A DNA stretch of 21,964 nt, from positions 1 to 21,964 of the forward strand of contig CAYRIY010000059.1 of the NCBI GenBank assembly GCA_964424335.1, given 5' to 3'. Under the pieces are notes generated by a model. The model did no database searches. It worked only from the letters and a program-made list of their open reading frames with translations, and was not told the origin of the DNA. Within the stretch, counting starts at the first letter, position 1, and each line of letters starts with the position of its first letter. The stretch is from CAYRIY01 sp964424335 (GTDB lineage Bacteria; Bacillota; Limnochordia; DTU080; RSA5). Positions 15,413 through 21,964 of this stretch are shown here, one piece after another. Made by a program: the position numbers and the translations under genes.

Positions 15413-16234
15413 ATGCCGCCGATCACCAGTCTAGAACGGCTCTCGACCTGCTCCATCTGCTTGAGTAAAAGCCCGCTCGACGAAGCGCTTGGCGTGATTG
15501 CAGCCGCCGGTTATAAAAAAGTCGATCTCTTGGGTCGCATGCCCCACTTTTCGATCGACCCGGCGGAGCTCAGCGTCGACCAAATCGAATCCGCAGCCCG
15601 GCGACACGGCGTCGAAATCGCCAATATTGGCGCCTACTTCGGGCAAGCCCTAAGCAAGGAGAGCTCACCGCAGGAGATCGACGCCGAGATCGAGGCCGCC
15701 CTGCGTGGCATTGAGATCGCCCGACGGCTCGGCTCCCGCTCAATCCGCGTGCAGCCAGGAGCGAAGCGAGATCACGAGACGGCGTACGCGCTCGTGCCGT
15801 TTTTCAAAGAGGTCGCGAAAGCTGCCGAGCCGCACGGCATCAACATCGGGATCGAGACGCACGGCGGCATCACGAGCGACGCCCCGGCCATGGCGGATCT
15901 GGCGCAAAAGGTGGGCTTTGAAAACTTCGGCGTGATCTATGATCCATGCAACCTCGTCGGCGGGGGCGTCGACTACAAGGCGGCATATGAGGCCTTTCGG
16001 CAATGCGTCGTCCACGTCCACCTCAAGGACGGCCGCCATGTGGACGGAACGTGGCAGCGGGTGATGTTTGGCGACGGGGAGATCGACATGGACTGGATCT
16101 TGCGTCGGCTGGAGGCCGACGGCTACCCCAATGACATCGCGCTCGAATACGAAGTGAACATCATCGAGCCTCCCGAGACGGGACTCGTGACTTGGATTGA
16201 ACGGTACGAACGCCTCGTCTCATCCATACAGTGA
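15413..16234 (+). CDS. Sugar phosphate isomerase/epimerase (xylose isomerase-like TIM barrel)
   Basis: A 273-residue TIM-barrel protein. Expected metal ligands are E148 (IETHGG), D177 (IYDPCNL), H203 (HVHLKDG) and E245 (ALEYE), the usual Glu-Asp-His-Glu set of this family. The sequence differs clearly from the first isomerase in the window, so it is not a recent duplicate. GGAGGG at 15398-15403 stands 9 bases before the ATG at 15413. The ATG at 15404 directly abuts that site and is less likely. Following two Gfo/Idh/MocA dehydrogenases, it probably isomerises or epimerises the keto product they form. Such trios are common in catabolism of inositols and uncommon sugars. Exact substrate unknown. 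Confidence 0.92.
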   Translation: MPPITSLERLSTCSICLSKSPLDEALGVIAAAGYKKVDLLGRMPHFSIDPAELSVDQIESAARRHGVEIANIGAYFGQALSKESSPQEIDAEIEAALRGIEIARRLGSRSIRVQPGAKRDHETAYALVPFFKEVAKAAEPHGINIGIETHGGITSDAPAMADLAQKVGFENFGVIYDPCNLVGGGVDYKAAYEAFRQCVVHVHLKDGRHVDGTWQRVMFGDGEIDMDWILRRLEADGYPNDIALEYEVNIIEPPETGLVTWIERYERLVSSIQ

Positions 16235-16282
16235 TCCTGAAGTGATCAAGGCGAACAAGCGCATTCAGCGAACTGCCCCAAA

Positions 16283-16313
16283 GAGAGAGCGGACCGCAAC
16301 GGTCCGCTCTCTC
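16283..16313. terminator. Bidirectional terminator between convergent genes
   Basis: A perfect 14-bp stem (16283-16296 with 16300-16313) closes a 3-base CAA loop, between the convergent isomerase and proX genes. The flanking T tracts are short (CTTCT one way, TTT the other), but stem strength and position fit a shared terminator. Confidence 0.8.
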
Positions 16314-16364
16314 CTTCTGCACCAGCGATGTGGATCATTCTTTCGCTAACTTGACGTGCCCCGC

Positions 16365-17420
16365 TTACCTCGCTGCGGCGCGTGCCGCCTCCAGCCACTC
16401 ATCGACGGTGTCGCGATTGGCCTCGATCCACTCCGCGGCGATGGCTCGAATCTCCCCGGCGGAGTTTTCGCCGTCCGTGATGCGTTTGGTCGCCTCACTA
16501 ATCCACTGGAGATCGAGCTTGACGTGCGACATCAGTTCGGCTGCGGCTGGATTCCTGGCCATGAAGGCCTTGTTCGCCACTATGTGGATGCTTCCAGCCA
16601 CAAAGCCCAAGGGCAGCGGATCAGTGACGGCGCCCTTAAGTCCGGTTGCAATGAGCGCGTCCTCGGACAAACCCTCGTGAGACGGCGCCTTGATGATGTC
16701 TGGCACGCCGATCCACTGTACGTCCTCACCCGGGACGAGCAGGAGGATCGTGTCGTTGGGCGTCCATGTGTAGTAGAGCACGGGCTCGCCCGCACGCGCA
16801 CGGGTGAGCGCATCGGCGAAACCGGCCGTATAGTCGGCCGTCACGTGATTGATGTGGTCGCGCAGATCAAACGCGTCGAGGTGAAACTCGATCGTCTCGT
16901 GACAACCCCATCCCGGAGGGCAGCCAAAAAGGTCAGCCTTGCCGTCGTTGTTGGCGTCAAAGGCTGCCTTGACCTCAGGCCGTTTGAAGTCGGCAAGCGT
17001 CGTAATGCCAAACTCCTCGATCGCCTCATTGTTTACGAGGTACCCCTCGAGCGTGCACCCTTCGCAGATCGTGCCTGCGAACTCGGCGGTGGCATCAAAA
17101 TTCCTCGGAAGCTGCGGGTAGTGCGTGGGAAACCAACCGTTTGGCCACACATCTAGATCGCCGTTGGCGATCGCAAGGTAAGCCAAGGGGTTGGAGGCAA
17201 AGAGCATCGGACCATTGACGCGATAGCCGAGCTCCTCAAACAGGAGCGTGAGGACGGCAGCCTTAGGCTCGGCCGAGGACCAACTCGCTTTGCCCATGTT
17301 TATCGTTACGCCCTTGCCCGGCTGCTCTGCCGCGCCTGCTGCAAAGGACGCAAACATCATCGTCAGGATAACTAGGAGCGCCGACATGACGATCGACGCT
17401 TTGCTCTTGCTGAAACTCAA
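16365..17420 (-). CDS. proX: Glycine betaine/proline-binding protein, ProX type
   Basis: A 351-residue binding protein of the osmoprotectant importer, with strong resemblance to Escherichia coli ProX: FDANNDGKADLFGCPPGWGC (154-173), YYTWTP (216-221) and HIVANKAF near the end. The three Trp residues expected to cage the trimethylammonium group are W96 (NGWFP), W171 (PGWGC) and W219 (YTWTP). C167/C173 match the disulfide of E. coli ProX, and C119/C122 form an extra pair. The signal peptide ends near AAGAAEQ without a lipobox, so a soluble periplasmic protein is expected. The start is TTG with GGAGGTG 10 bases ahead. It is placed 199 bases after the permease, with hairpins between them. Confidence 0.95.
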   Translation of the reverse strand: MSFSKSKASIVMSALLVILTMMFASFAAGAAEQPGKGVTINMGKASWSSAEPKAAVLTLLFEELGYRVNGPMLFASNPLAYLAIANGDLDVWPNGWFPTHYPQLPRNFDATAEFAGTICEGCTLEGYLVNNEAIEEFGITTLADFKRPEVKAAFDANNDGKADLFGCPPGWGCHETIEFHLDAFDLRDHINHVTADYTAGFADALTRARAGEPVLYYTWTPNDTILLLVPGEDVQWIGVPDIIKAPSHEGLSEDALIATGLKGAVTDPLPLGFVAGSIHIVANKAFMARNPAAAELMSHVKLDLQWISEATKRITDGENSAGEIRAIAAEWIEANRDTVDEWLEAARAAAR

Positions 17421-17457
17421 AGTTAAAGCACCTCCGACAAGATTTTCGCGTTGTTCT

Positions 17458-17481
17458 CGCTTTGACGCCTTCGGCGGGAAA
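17458..17481 (-). repeat. Hairpin in the permease-proX spacer (proximal)
   Basis: On the - strand an 8-bp stem (one G-T pair) pairs GGCGCCTT with AAGGCGTC around an 8-base loop, about 40 bases before the proX start. No T tract follows. It may stabilise or process the mRNA so that the binding protein is made in excess. Confidence 0.4.
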
Positions 17482-17530
17482 GGCGCCTAAAGACCTTCAT
17501 CACCCCTTTCGTGTGAGTGGCCGACTCAAG

Positions 17531-17555
17531 TGCAACGTGAGACGGTCACGTTGTA
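17531..17555. repeat. Perfect inverted repeat in the permease-proX spacer (distal)
   Basis: CAACGTGA at 17533-17540 and TCACGTTG at 17546-17553 are exact reverse complements around GACGG, and the stem can extend to 10 bp with one G-T pair. It lies 65 bases after the permease stop on the - strand. It could be an RNA hairpin that blocks 3' decay or an operator for separate proX transcription. Confidence 0.5.
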
Positions 17556-17619
17556 GGTCAAGCGCGCGGTTCCAGGATCGATATGATCGTTGGCGTCGCA
17601 AGTAAACGCCCCATTCGGA

Positions 17620-18483
17620 TCAACCGAGGCCGGCGGACTTGCGTCCGGACTTTTCGGCCATGGCTTGCGTGATCCGATCGAGCACCATCGCCAAAAGGAC
17701 GATGCCGATGCCTCCGATCCCCGCCATACCGATCTGAAGCCTGTTCAGCCCACTAAAGACCACGACTCCCAATCCGCCGGCCCCGATGAGGGCAGCGATG
17801 ACGACCATCGAAAGGGAGAGCATGATCGTTTGGTTGATGCCCGCCATAATCGTGGAGAGTGCGAGCGGGAGCTGAACCTTGACCAAGAGTTGAATCGGCG
17901 AAGAGCCAAAGGCGTTGGCCGCTTCGACCACATCCTCAGGCACTTGCCGCAAACCAAGGTTGGTCAATCGAATGATGGGCGCAACCGAAAAGATGATCGT
18001 AGCGATGACCCCCGGTACCGTGCCGATGCTAAAGAGCATCACGACAGGCACGAGGTAGACGAAGGCCGGAGTTGTTTGGAACGCATCGAGGAGTGGCCGC
18101 AACAGACGGTAAAATCCGTCGCTGCGCGCAGCCAGGATTCCCAAGGGAATGCCGACCACGACGCAAAAGGCCACGGCGCTGATCACCATGGAGAAGGTGA
18201 CGATCATCTCCTCCCAAAGACCGATAAACCCGACGAGGGCAAAGGCAAGGACGCTAAAAACGCCGATGCGCCAATTGGCCAAACGCCAGGCGACGAAGAA
18301 AAGCGCAATCAGAAAGATGAGTTCTGGAACGGCCAATAGGAGATCTTGTGTAGCAGCCAACACTTGATCGACGGGCCACTTGATTGCTTGAAAGACCGGT
18401 CGATAATTGCCGACGAGCCAGTCGACGGCGCCTTCGATCCAGTCCGCCATGGGGATCTCGAACGAGTCGAACAAATCGAACAT
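17620..18483 (-). CDS. proW: Glycine betaine/proline ABC importer permease, ProW type
   Basis: A 287-residue inner-membrane permease. Several hydrophobic helices begin near residue 45 (LLLAVPELIFLIALFFVAW). The cytoplasmic EAA loop that docks the ATPase is visible as EAANAFGSSPIQLLVKVQLPLA (split across about 188-209). The typical GLWEEMIVTFSMV and LVPVVMLFSIGTVPG segments support the ProW/OpuAB family. AGGAGTGAAGAC precedes the ATG. It follows the ATPase gene by 10 bases, so the two are cotranscribed. The N-terminal soluble tail is shorter than in E. coli ProW. Confidence 0.93.
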   Translation of the reverse strand: MFDLFDSFEIPMADWIEGAVDWLVGNYRPVFQAIKWPVDQVLAATQDLLLAVPELIFLIALFFVAWRLANWRIGVFSVLAFALVGFIGLWEEMIVTFSMVISAVAFCVVVGIPLGILAARSDGFYRLLRPLLDAFQTTPAFVYLVPVVMLFSIGTVPGVIATIIFSVAPIIRLTNLGLRQVPEDVVEAANAFGSSPIQLLVKVQLPLALSTIMAGINQTIMLSLSMVVIAALIGAGGLGVVVFSGLNRLQIGMAGIGGIGIVLLAMVLDRITQAMAEKSGRKSAGLG

Positions 18484-18493
18484 GTCTTCACTC

Positions 18494-19753
18494 CTAAGCT
18501 TGGGCTTTCACGGTGACTTCTGCGCCGACACTCGAAGTATTGCGATCCAGATTGGGGGATTCTTGGAAAGCGGACTGGGTGCCGAGCGCGGACAAAATCG
18601 CGCCTTTCACCAAAACGCCGCGCAGGCGTCCGCGCGCGTCGGTCACGGCGGCCGGCCACTGGCAGTTCCCGGCGACGTCCATGACCTCTCGCAAAGGAGT
18701 GTCGATGTCGACCACGGTCGGATGCCGTTCCAAAGCTTCGGAGATCGTCCTGTCGCCGCGCTCGGCGGCTGCGGTGGCGCGCTCGGCGTCGAGGAGTCCG
18801 AGTAGATTGCTCTGATTGTCGACGACAAAAATGCTTGAGATTCCGTGTCGGCGCATCACTTGGAGTGCGGTCTTGGGACCGTCTTTGGGCCGGATGACAG
18901 GAGTGGGTTCTTTCATGACAGAGCCTGCGGTCAGCACTTTGGAGCGGTCGACGCCGGCGGTAAACGCCGCTACGTACTCGTCGGCGGGTTCGCTTACGAT
19001 CTCTTCAGGAGTCCCGACTTGGACCACCCGACCGTCCTTCATGACCGCAATGCGGTCGCCAAGCTTCAAAGCCTCGTCCAGATCGTGCGTGATAAATATG
19101 ATCGTCTTTTGCATCCGCTCCTGTAGCGCTAGGAGCTCATCTTGCATTTCTCGCTTGATGAGAGGGTCCAGCGCACTAAACGCCTCGTCCATCAGGAGAA
19201 TCTCTGGATCAACGGCGAGCGCTCGAGCAAGGCCGACTCGCTGCTGCATACCTCCGCTCAGTTGGCTCGGCCGATGATTGCCCCAACCGGCAAGACCGAC
19301 CAACTCCAACACCTCTTCAACTTTGCGGAGGCGATCATCTCGAGGGACGCCCTTTACTTCGAGCCCGTACTCGACGTTGCCCGTCACCGTACGGTGCGGC
19401 AAAAGCGCAAACCGCTGGAAGACCATCCCGAAAACATTGCGTCGAAACTCCTGCAACTCTTTGCGATCAAGCTTTGTGACGTCGACGTCGCCAACTTTGA
19501 CGACACCTGAGGTGGGCTCGTGTAGGCGGTTGATACACCTAAGCAACGTCGACTTTCCACTTCCCGAGAGTCCCATGACGACAAATATCTCGCCGCGGGC
19601 AATCTCGATCGACGCGTCGTAGACACCGATGGTCGCGCCGGTCTTAGCCTGTACTTCCTCCTTGTCCATTCCGTCTTGCATCATACGCAGAGCCTGGTCT
19701 GCTTTGGGACCATACACCTTCGATACCTGATGTAAATGGACGTGCGACAACAA
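18494..19753 (-). CDS. proV: Glycine betaine/proline ABC importer ATPase with CBS domains, ProV type
   Basis: A 419-residue ATPase. Walker A is GLSGSGKST at 61-69, Q-loop Q113, signature LSGGMQQR at 165-172, Walker B ILLMDE at 185-190, D-loop SALD, switch H223 in ITHD. After about residue 280 come two CBS modules (TAGSVMKEPTPVIRPKDG..., then the TISEALERHPTVVDIDTPL segment), which in OpuA sense ionic strength or c-di-AMP and gate transport. The N-terminal YGPKADQAL stretch is typical of ProV. The start is TTG; two adjacent TTG codons follow AGGAGG, and the second has the better spacing. Order V-W-X is the usual one. Osmotic control would be expected from the family. Confidence 0.95.
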   Translation of the reverse strand: MLSHVHLHQVSKVYGPKADQALRMMQDGMDKEEVQAKTGATIGVYDASIEIARGEIFVVMGLSGSGKSTLLRCINRLHEPTSGVVKVGDVDVTKLDRKELQEFRRNVFGMVFQRFALLPHRTVTGNVEYGLEVKGVPRDDRLRKVEEVLELVGLAGWGNHRPSQLSGGMQQRVGLARALAVDPEILLMDEAFSALDPLIKREMQDELLALQERMQKTIIFITHDLDEALKLGDRIAVMKDGRVVQVGTPEEIVSEPADEYVAAFTAGVDRSKVLTAGSVMKEPTPVIRPKDGPKTALQVMRRHGISSIFVVDNQSNLLGLLDAERATAAAERGDRTISEALERHPTVVDIDTPLREVMDVAGNCQWPAAVTDARGRLRGVLVKGAILSALGTQSAFQESPNLDRNTSSVGAEVTVKAQA

Positions 19754-19916
19754 AGCTCCTCCTGGCGTCGAGCAAGCCTTACGGGAGAACTTTATCGATC
19801 AAAAGCACCCGGAAAACGAGAGTAATGTCGCGAACAACAACTGAGGCGTATTGCGTAAACGAAGCGTGAAAAACGGAGAAACCTGCGCAACATAGCCACA
19901 TGGCGCCGTTGGACAG

Positions 19917-19940
19917 GTTTATTTTTTGAGGATAATAAAC
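19917..19940. repeat. 7-bp inverted repeat in the proV upstream region
   Basis: GTTTATT (19917-19923) and AATAAAC (19934-19940) are exact reverse complements around 10 bases in the AT-rich part of the divergent spacer 19754-20012. It could be a regulator site for proV or a hairpin. Apart from this and the promoter facing the other way, I see no clear -35/-10 pair for proV in the spacer. Confidence 0.35.
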
Positions 19941-19975
19941 ATGACCCAGCTGCAGCGACGAAAGCGTCACTCGAC

Positions 19976-20005
19976 TTGGATTGTATGGGCATCTTAACGT
20001 AAGAT
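19976..20005 (+). promoter_or_regulatory. Promoter for the TSUP-type membrane protein gene
   Basis: TTGGAT (19976-19981), 18 bases, TAAGAT (20000-20005). The -10 lies in a perfect ATCTTA-ACG-TAAGAT inverted repeat (19991-20005), which may be an operator. Transcription would start near 20012, almost on the ATG at 20013. Confidence 0.6.
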
Positions 20006-20024
20006 CCTCAATATGTCAAGGGAA

Positions 20025-20039
20025 AATTGTCTGACAATT
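20025..20039. promoter_or_regulatory. Palindromic candidate operator just downstream of the promoter
   Basis: AATTGT-CTG-ACAATT is a perfect inverted repeat with a 3-base centre. It fits the TNGTNNNACNA pattern described for FadR/FCD-type GntR regulators. Located directly after the predicted start point, it could act as a repressor road-block. No such regulator is encoded in the window. Confidence 0.45.
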
Positions 20040-20135
20040 CCACCAACTAAATATTTGGCGAGGCTTCCACCGAGTTTGCGGGGTTTTTTCATCTCCAAAG
20101 CGAACTGCCACGAAGATCTTGGAGGTGCATCTTCA

Positions 20136-20495
20136 TTGTTGTGGTTGTGGCTACTCGTCGGAGGGGTAGGCATCGGAGTGTTTAGCGGACTTTTCGGAGT
20201 CGGCGGCGGCGCGCTCCTTGTGCCCCTCTTAACTTTGGGTTTTGGATACACCATCCACAAAGCGATCGCCATTTCCCTTGCCGTGATCGTGCCGACCGCA
20301 CTCTCCGGCGCCTATCGACACAGCCTTGCAGGCAACGTGGAATGGACGACCGCCCTGATTATCGCCGTTGGAAGCATGGTAGGGGCGTACTTCGGCGCTC
20401 AGCTCGGTCTGGGCATCTCAGAGAGCGTGTTGCGCAAGCTGTTTGCACTTATTCTGCTGGGCGTTGCGATGCAGATGTTCTTTTCCAAGGGATAG
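20136..20495 (+). CDS. Half-size TauE/SafE (TSUP) family membrane protein
   Basis: A 119-residue hydrophobic protein with one copy of the TSUP motif (GVFSGLFGVGGGALLVPLL near the N-terminus) and about four predicted membrane segments. Usual TSUP transporters have about 250 residues and two such halves, so this one would need to dimerise, as small members are thought to do. Possible cargo is a sulfur-containing or small organic anion; this is family knowledge, not visible here. GGAGG at 20121-20125 stands 10 bases before the TTG at 20136. The frame is also open from an ATG at 20013 (160 residues), which could be used on a leaderless transcript. The extra 41 residues there do not look like TSUP and contain a terminator-like T tract. 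Confidence 0.8.
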   Translation: MLWLWLLVGGVGIGVFSGLFGVGGGALLVPLLTLGFGYTIHKAIAISLAVIVPTALSGAYRHSLAGNVEWTTALIIAVGSMVGAYFGAQLGLGISESVLRKLFALILLGVAMQMFFSKG

Positions 20496-20514
20496 GCGCG
20501 AGACCCACAAAATA

Positions 20515-20563
20515 GCGGAGTACGCCGCGGGCGATCAACGATTGCCCATGTGGCATACTCCGC
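20515..20563. terminator. Long hairpin between convergent genes, probable terminator
   Basis: GCGGAGTA (20515-20522) pairs exactly with TACTCCGC (20556-20563), with inner GCC/GGC and GGGC/GCCC pairs, making a long imperfect hairpin of 49 bases. It lies 19 bases after the TSUP gene and 80 before the end of the convergent binding protein gene. There is no T tract, so another role (RNA stability or a repeat element) is possible. Confidence 0.5.
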
Positions 20564-20643
20564 CGACTTGATCGTGGTCAAAGCGGTCGACCATCTCGAG
20601 ACATTGCGCGCTCAATGGTGTGACCGCTATTCGGGCTTGGTTG

Positions 20644-21906
20644 TCACTCGTTCCAATACCGGTCCAAGGCCACTTGGTGCGCCTCGGCCATCTGCTCCCA
20701 AGCGCTCTCCGGACTGCGCTTTCCTTCGAAGGCTTCCACGAGATACGGGCCGAATTCGCCCTGACCAGTGAAGAAACCGTACACCCTCAAGTGAGCCATG
20801 ATCTCGTACCAAGGCGCTGCGTCTTTGATTCGAGGGATCGACAGGTCGGTGGCAACGTCGTTTCGCACGACCAAGTGGTCTGCCATCTGGGCGAATGTGG
20901 CTTGAGCCTCATAACTCATCAGGAACTTGATAAGCTCCCACGCCAGATCCGGGTTGTTTGACTGGGTGCTGATCGAAAGGCCGTTGACCGTGCTGATGGC
21001 CACCGGAGCGCTGCTTGGATACCTGCGGGGCGCAAAAAGGCCCATATCCGCTACGCTCACCGAATCGCTCTCGGCGAGAATGTTCAACATCCCGACGTTG
21101 GCCAAAGACATCGCGACAGTCCGGCTGCCGAAACCCTGCCAGTAGATACCACTTGACCAAAGTCCGAGCTGGGGATGGGTCGTTTGGAACATCTCCGTCA
21201 GCATGCGCACGGTGTCGAGGCCCTCCTGCGAACGGATCCCCGTCTGCCTGAGGTCGTCGGAGTGAGGTTCCCCGCCCGCCTGCTTTAGCCACCAATCGTA
21301 CTCGATGGCCACCGCCGGTGAGTGCCAGTTGGTCTCGTAGCCGGACTGGACCGTGGCGCCGTCGCCGTCGTAGCGGGTGAGCCGCTTTACCGTCTCTAGA
21401 AATTGATCCCACGACTGGGGCGGCTCATTCTCTGCCAGGCCCGCCTCGGCAAAGAGGCGCTTATTGTATGCAACGCCGCGCATGTCGGCAAACTGGGGCA
21501 CACGGAAAGCCTTTTGCTCCCGCTTGTTCAAGGTCTCAGACCAAATCGCGCTATTGATCTGTGTACGATCAGGCCAAGCGGCGATGTAGCGGTCGAGCGG
21601 CAGCGCGAAGCCAGGATCGCCGTTCATGTACACATCGGGGGCAACTCCGGCGGCGAAGGCGATGGCGATCTTGTCGTCACGATCGGTCCCCCAGGGGACG
21701 TCGCTGTACTCGATGCGCACCTGGTGGATACGCTCAAACTCAGGAAACGCCACGTCTCTTAGCCAATCCTGCATCGGTTCCTTATACCCCGAGCTCCAAA
21801 AGACGAGCGTTTCCGTCTGAGCGTGAGCCACGAAACTAAGGCTCAATATGAGCAGTATCGTCATCGAAATTCGCCAGGAGCCCAACAGACGACCAGATTG
21901 TTTCAT
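20644..21906 (-). CDS. ABC transporter solute-binding protein, family 1 (carbohydrate type), orphan
   Basis: A 420-residue binding protein. The signal peptide (MKQSGRLLGSWRISM, then a leucine-rich core) ends in AHAQTE with no lipobox. Landmarks are LVFWSSGYKEPM, FAAGVAPDVYMNGD, MRGVAYNKRLFAEAGL, WDQFLETVKRLTRYDGDG and a closing KRSPESAWEQMAEA helix. It is intact to its stop. The start is uncertain: AAGGAG at 21925-21930 stands 18 bases before the ATG at 21906, 12 before a GTG at 21912, and 1 before an ATG at 21924. All three give the same mature protein. No permease genes are seen on the window side, so partners may lie beyond the right edge, upstream of this gene on the - strand, or elsewhere. 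Confidence 0.92.
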   Translation of the reverse strand: MKQSGRLLGSWRISMTILLILSLSFVAHAQTETLVFWSSGYKEPMQDWLRDVAFPEFERIHQVRIEYSDVPWGTDRDDKIAIAFAAGVAPDVYMNGDPGFALPLDRYIAAWPDRTQINSAIWSETLNKREQKAFRVPQFADMRGVAYNKRLFAEAGLAENEPPQSWDQFLETVKRLTRYDGDGATVQSGYETNWHSPAVAIEYDWWLKQAGGEPHSDDLRQTGIRSQEGLDTVRMLTEMFQTTHPQLGLWSSGIYWQGFGSRTVAMSLANVGMLNILAESDSVSVADMGLFAPRRYPSSAPVAISTVNGLSISTQSNNPDLAWELIKFLMSYEAQATFAQMADHLVVRNDVATDLSIPRIKDAAPWYEIMAHLRVYGFFTGQGEFGPYLVEAFEGKRSPESAWEQMAEAHQVALDRYWNE

Positions 21907-21964
21907 TGGCACTTTACTGTTCATCTCCTTAATGTTTCGAAATTGATATCCCGAGGTCAACAAG

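Noticed and set aside
17590..18339. A 249-codon + strand frame rich in Asp, His and Lys
   Set aside because: It mirrors the hydrophobic permease gene on the other strand. The extreme hydrophilic composition is the usual product of reading membrane-protein codons backwards.
1..21964. CRISPR arrays, tRNA/rRNA genes, insertion sequences
   Set aside because: No regularly spaced repeats, no cloverleaf with a T-loop, and no transposase-like frame or terminal inverted repeats were found on reading both strands.

Overview
This is a GC-rich bacterial chromosomal fragment from a draft assembly (a run of exactly 100 N sits at 8912-9011). Strong GGAGG-type ribosome binding sites, frequent GTG and TTG starts, 4-base gene overlaps and intrinsic terminators are all visible. 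The three intact solute-binding proteins have cleavable signal peptides ending in Ala-rich sites before Gln or Glu, with no lipobox Cys. That suits a diderm organism with a periplasm better than a classical monoderm. A Deinococcota-like or diderm-Firmicutes-like source would fit, but the window does not decide it.

Region 1 (1-5568, + strand) has the end of an unidentified gene, an amidase-signature hydrolase, a sugar phosphate isomerase/epimerase, the C-terminal remnant of a solute-binding protein, a strong terminator, and then a translationally coupled pair: an exported GxGYxYP-family protein and a D-2-hydroxyacid dehydrogenase.

Region 2 (5602-10504, - strand), read in its own direction, has a LacI-type repressor, a 5'-truncated solute-binding protein that runs into the assembly gap, and three overlapping M42 aminopeptidase genes. 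The first two keep every metal ligand. The third has lost most of them and looks like a pseudoenzyme subunit. This is the most interesting feature of the window.

Region 3 (10635-16234, + strand) is a carbohydrate or polyol catabolic cluster: a GntR/LacI-chimera regulator with its own promoter and a candidate operator, an orphan carbohydrate-type solute-binding protein, two overlapping Gfo/Idh/MocA oxidoreductases with different active-site signatures, and a second sugar phosphate isomerase/epimerase. No permease genes are present, so the transport partner must lie elsewhere or in the gap.

Region 4 (16365-19753, - strand) is a complete ProVWX-type glycine betaine/proline importer: an ATPase with CBS domains, a permease, then a 199-base structured spacer and a ProX-type binding protein. 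A divergent half-size TauE/SafE (TSUP) membrane protein follows, with a good promoter and a palindromic candidate operator. The window ends with another orphan solute-binding protein on the - strand.

Taken together this is an accessory nutrient-scavenging region. It covers amide and peptide hydrolysis, oxidation/isomerisation of unusual sugars or cyclitols, and osmolyte uptake. Signs of past rearrangement are the two solute-binding protein fragments, which lie at either end of the 2500-9011 segment.
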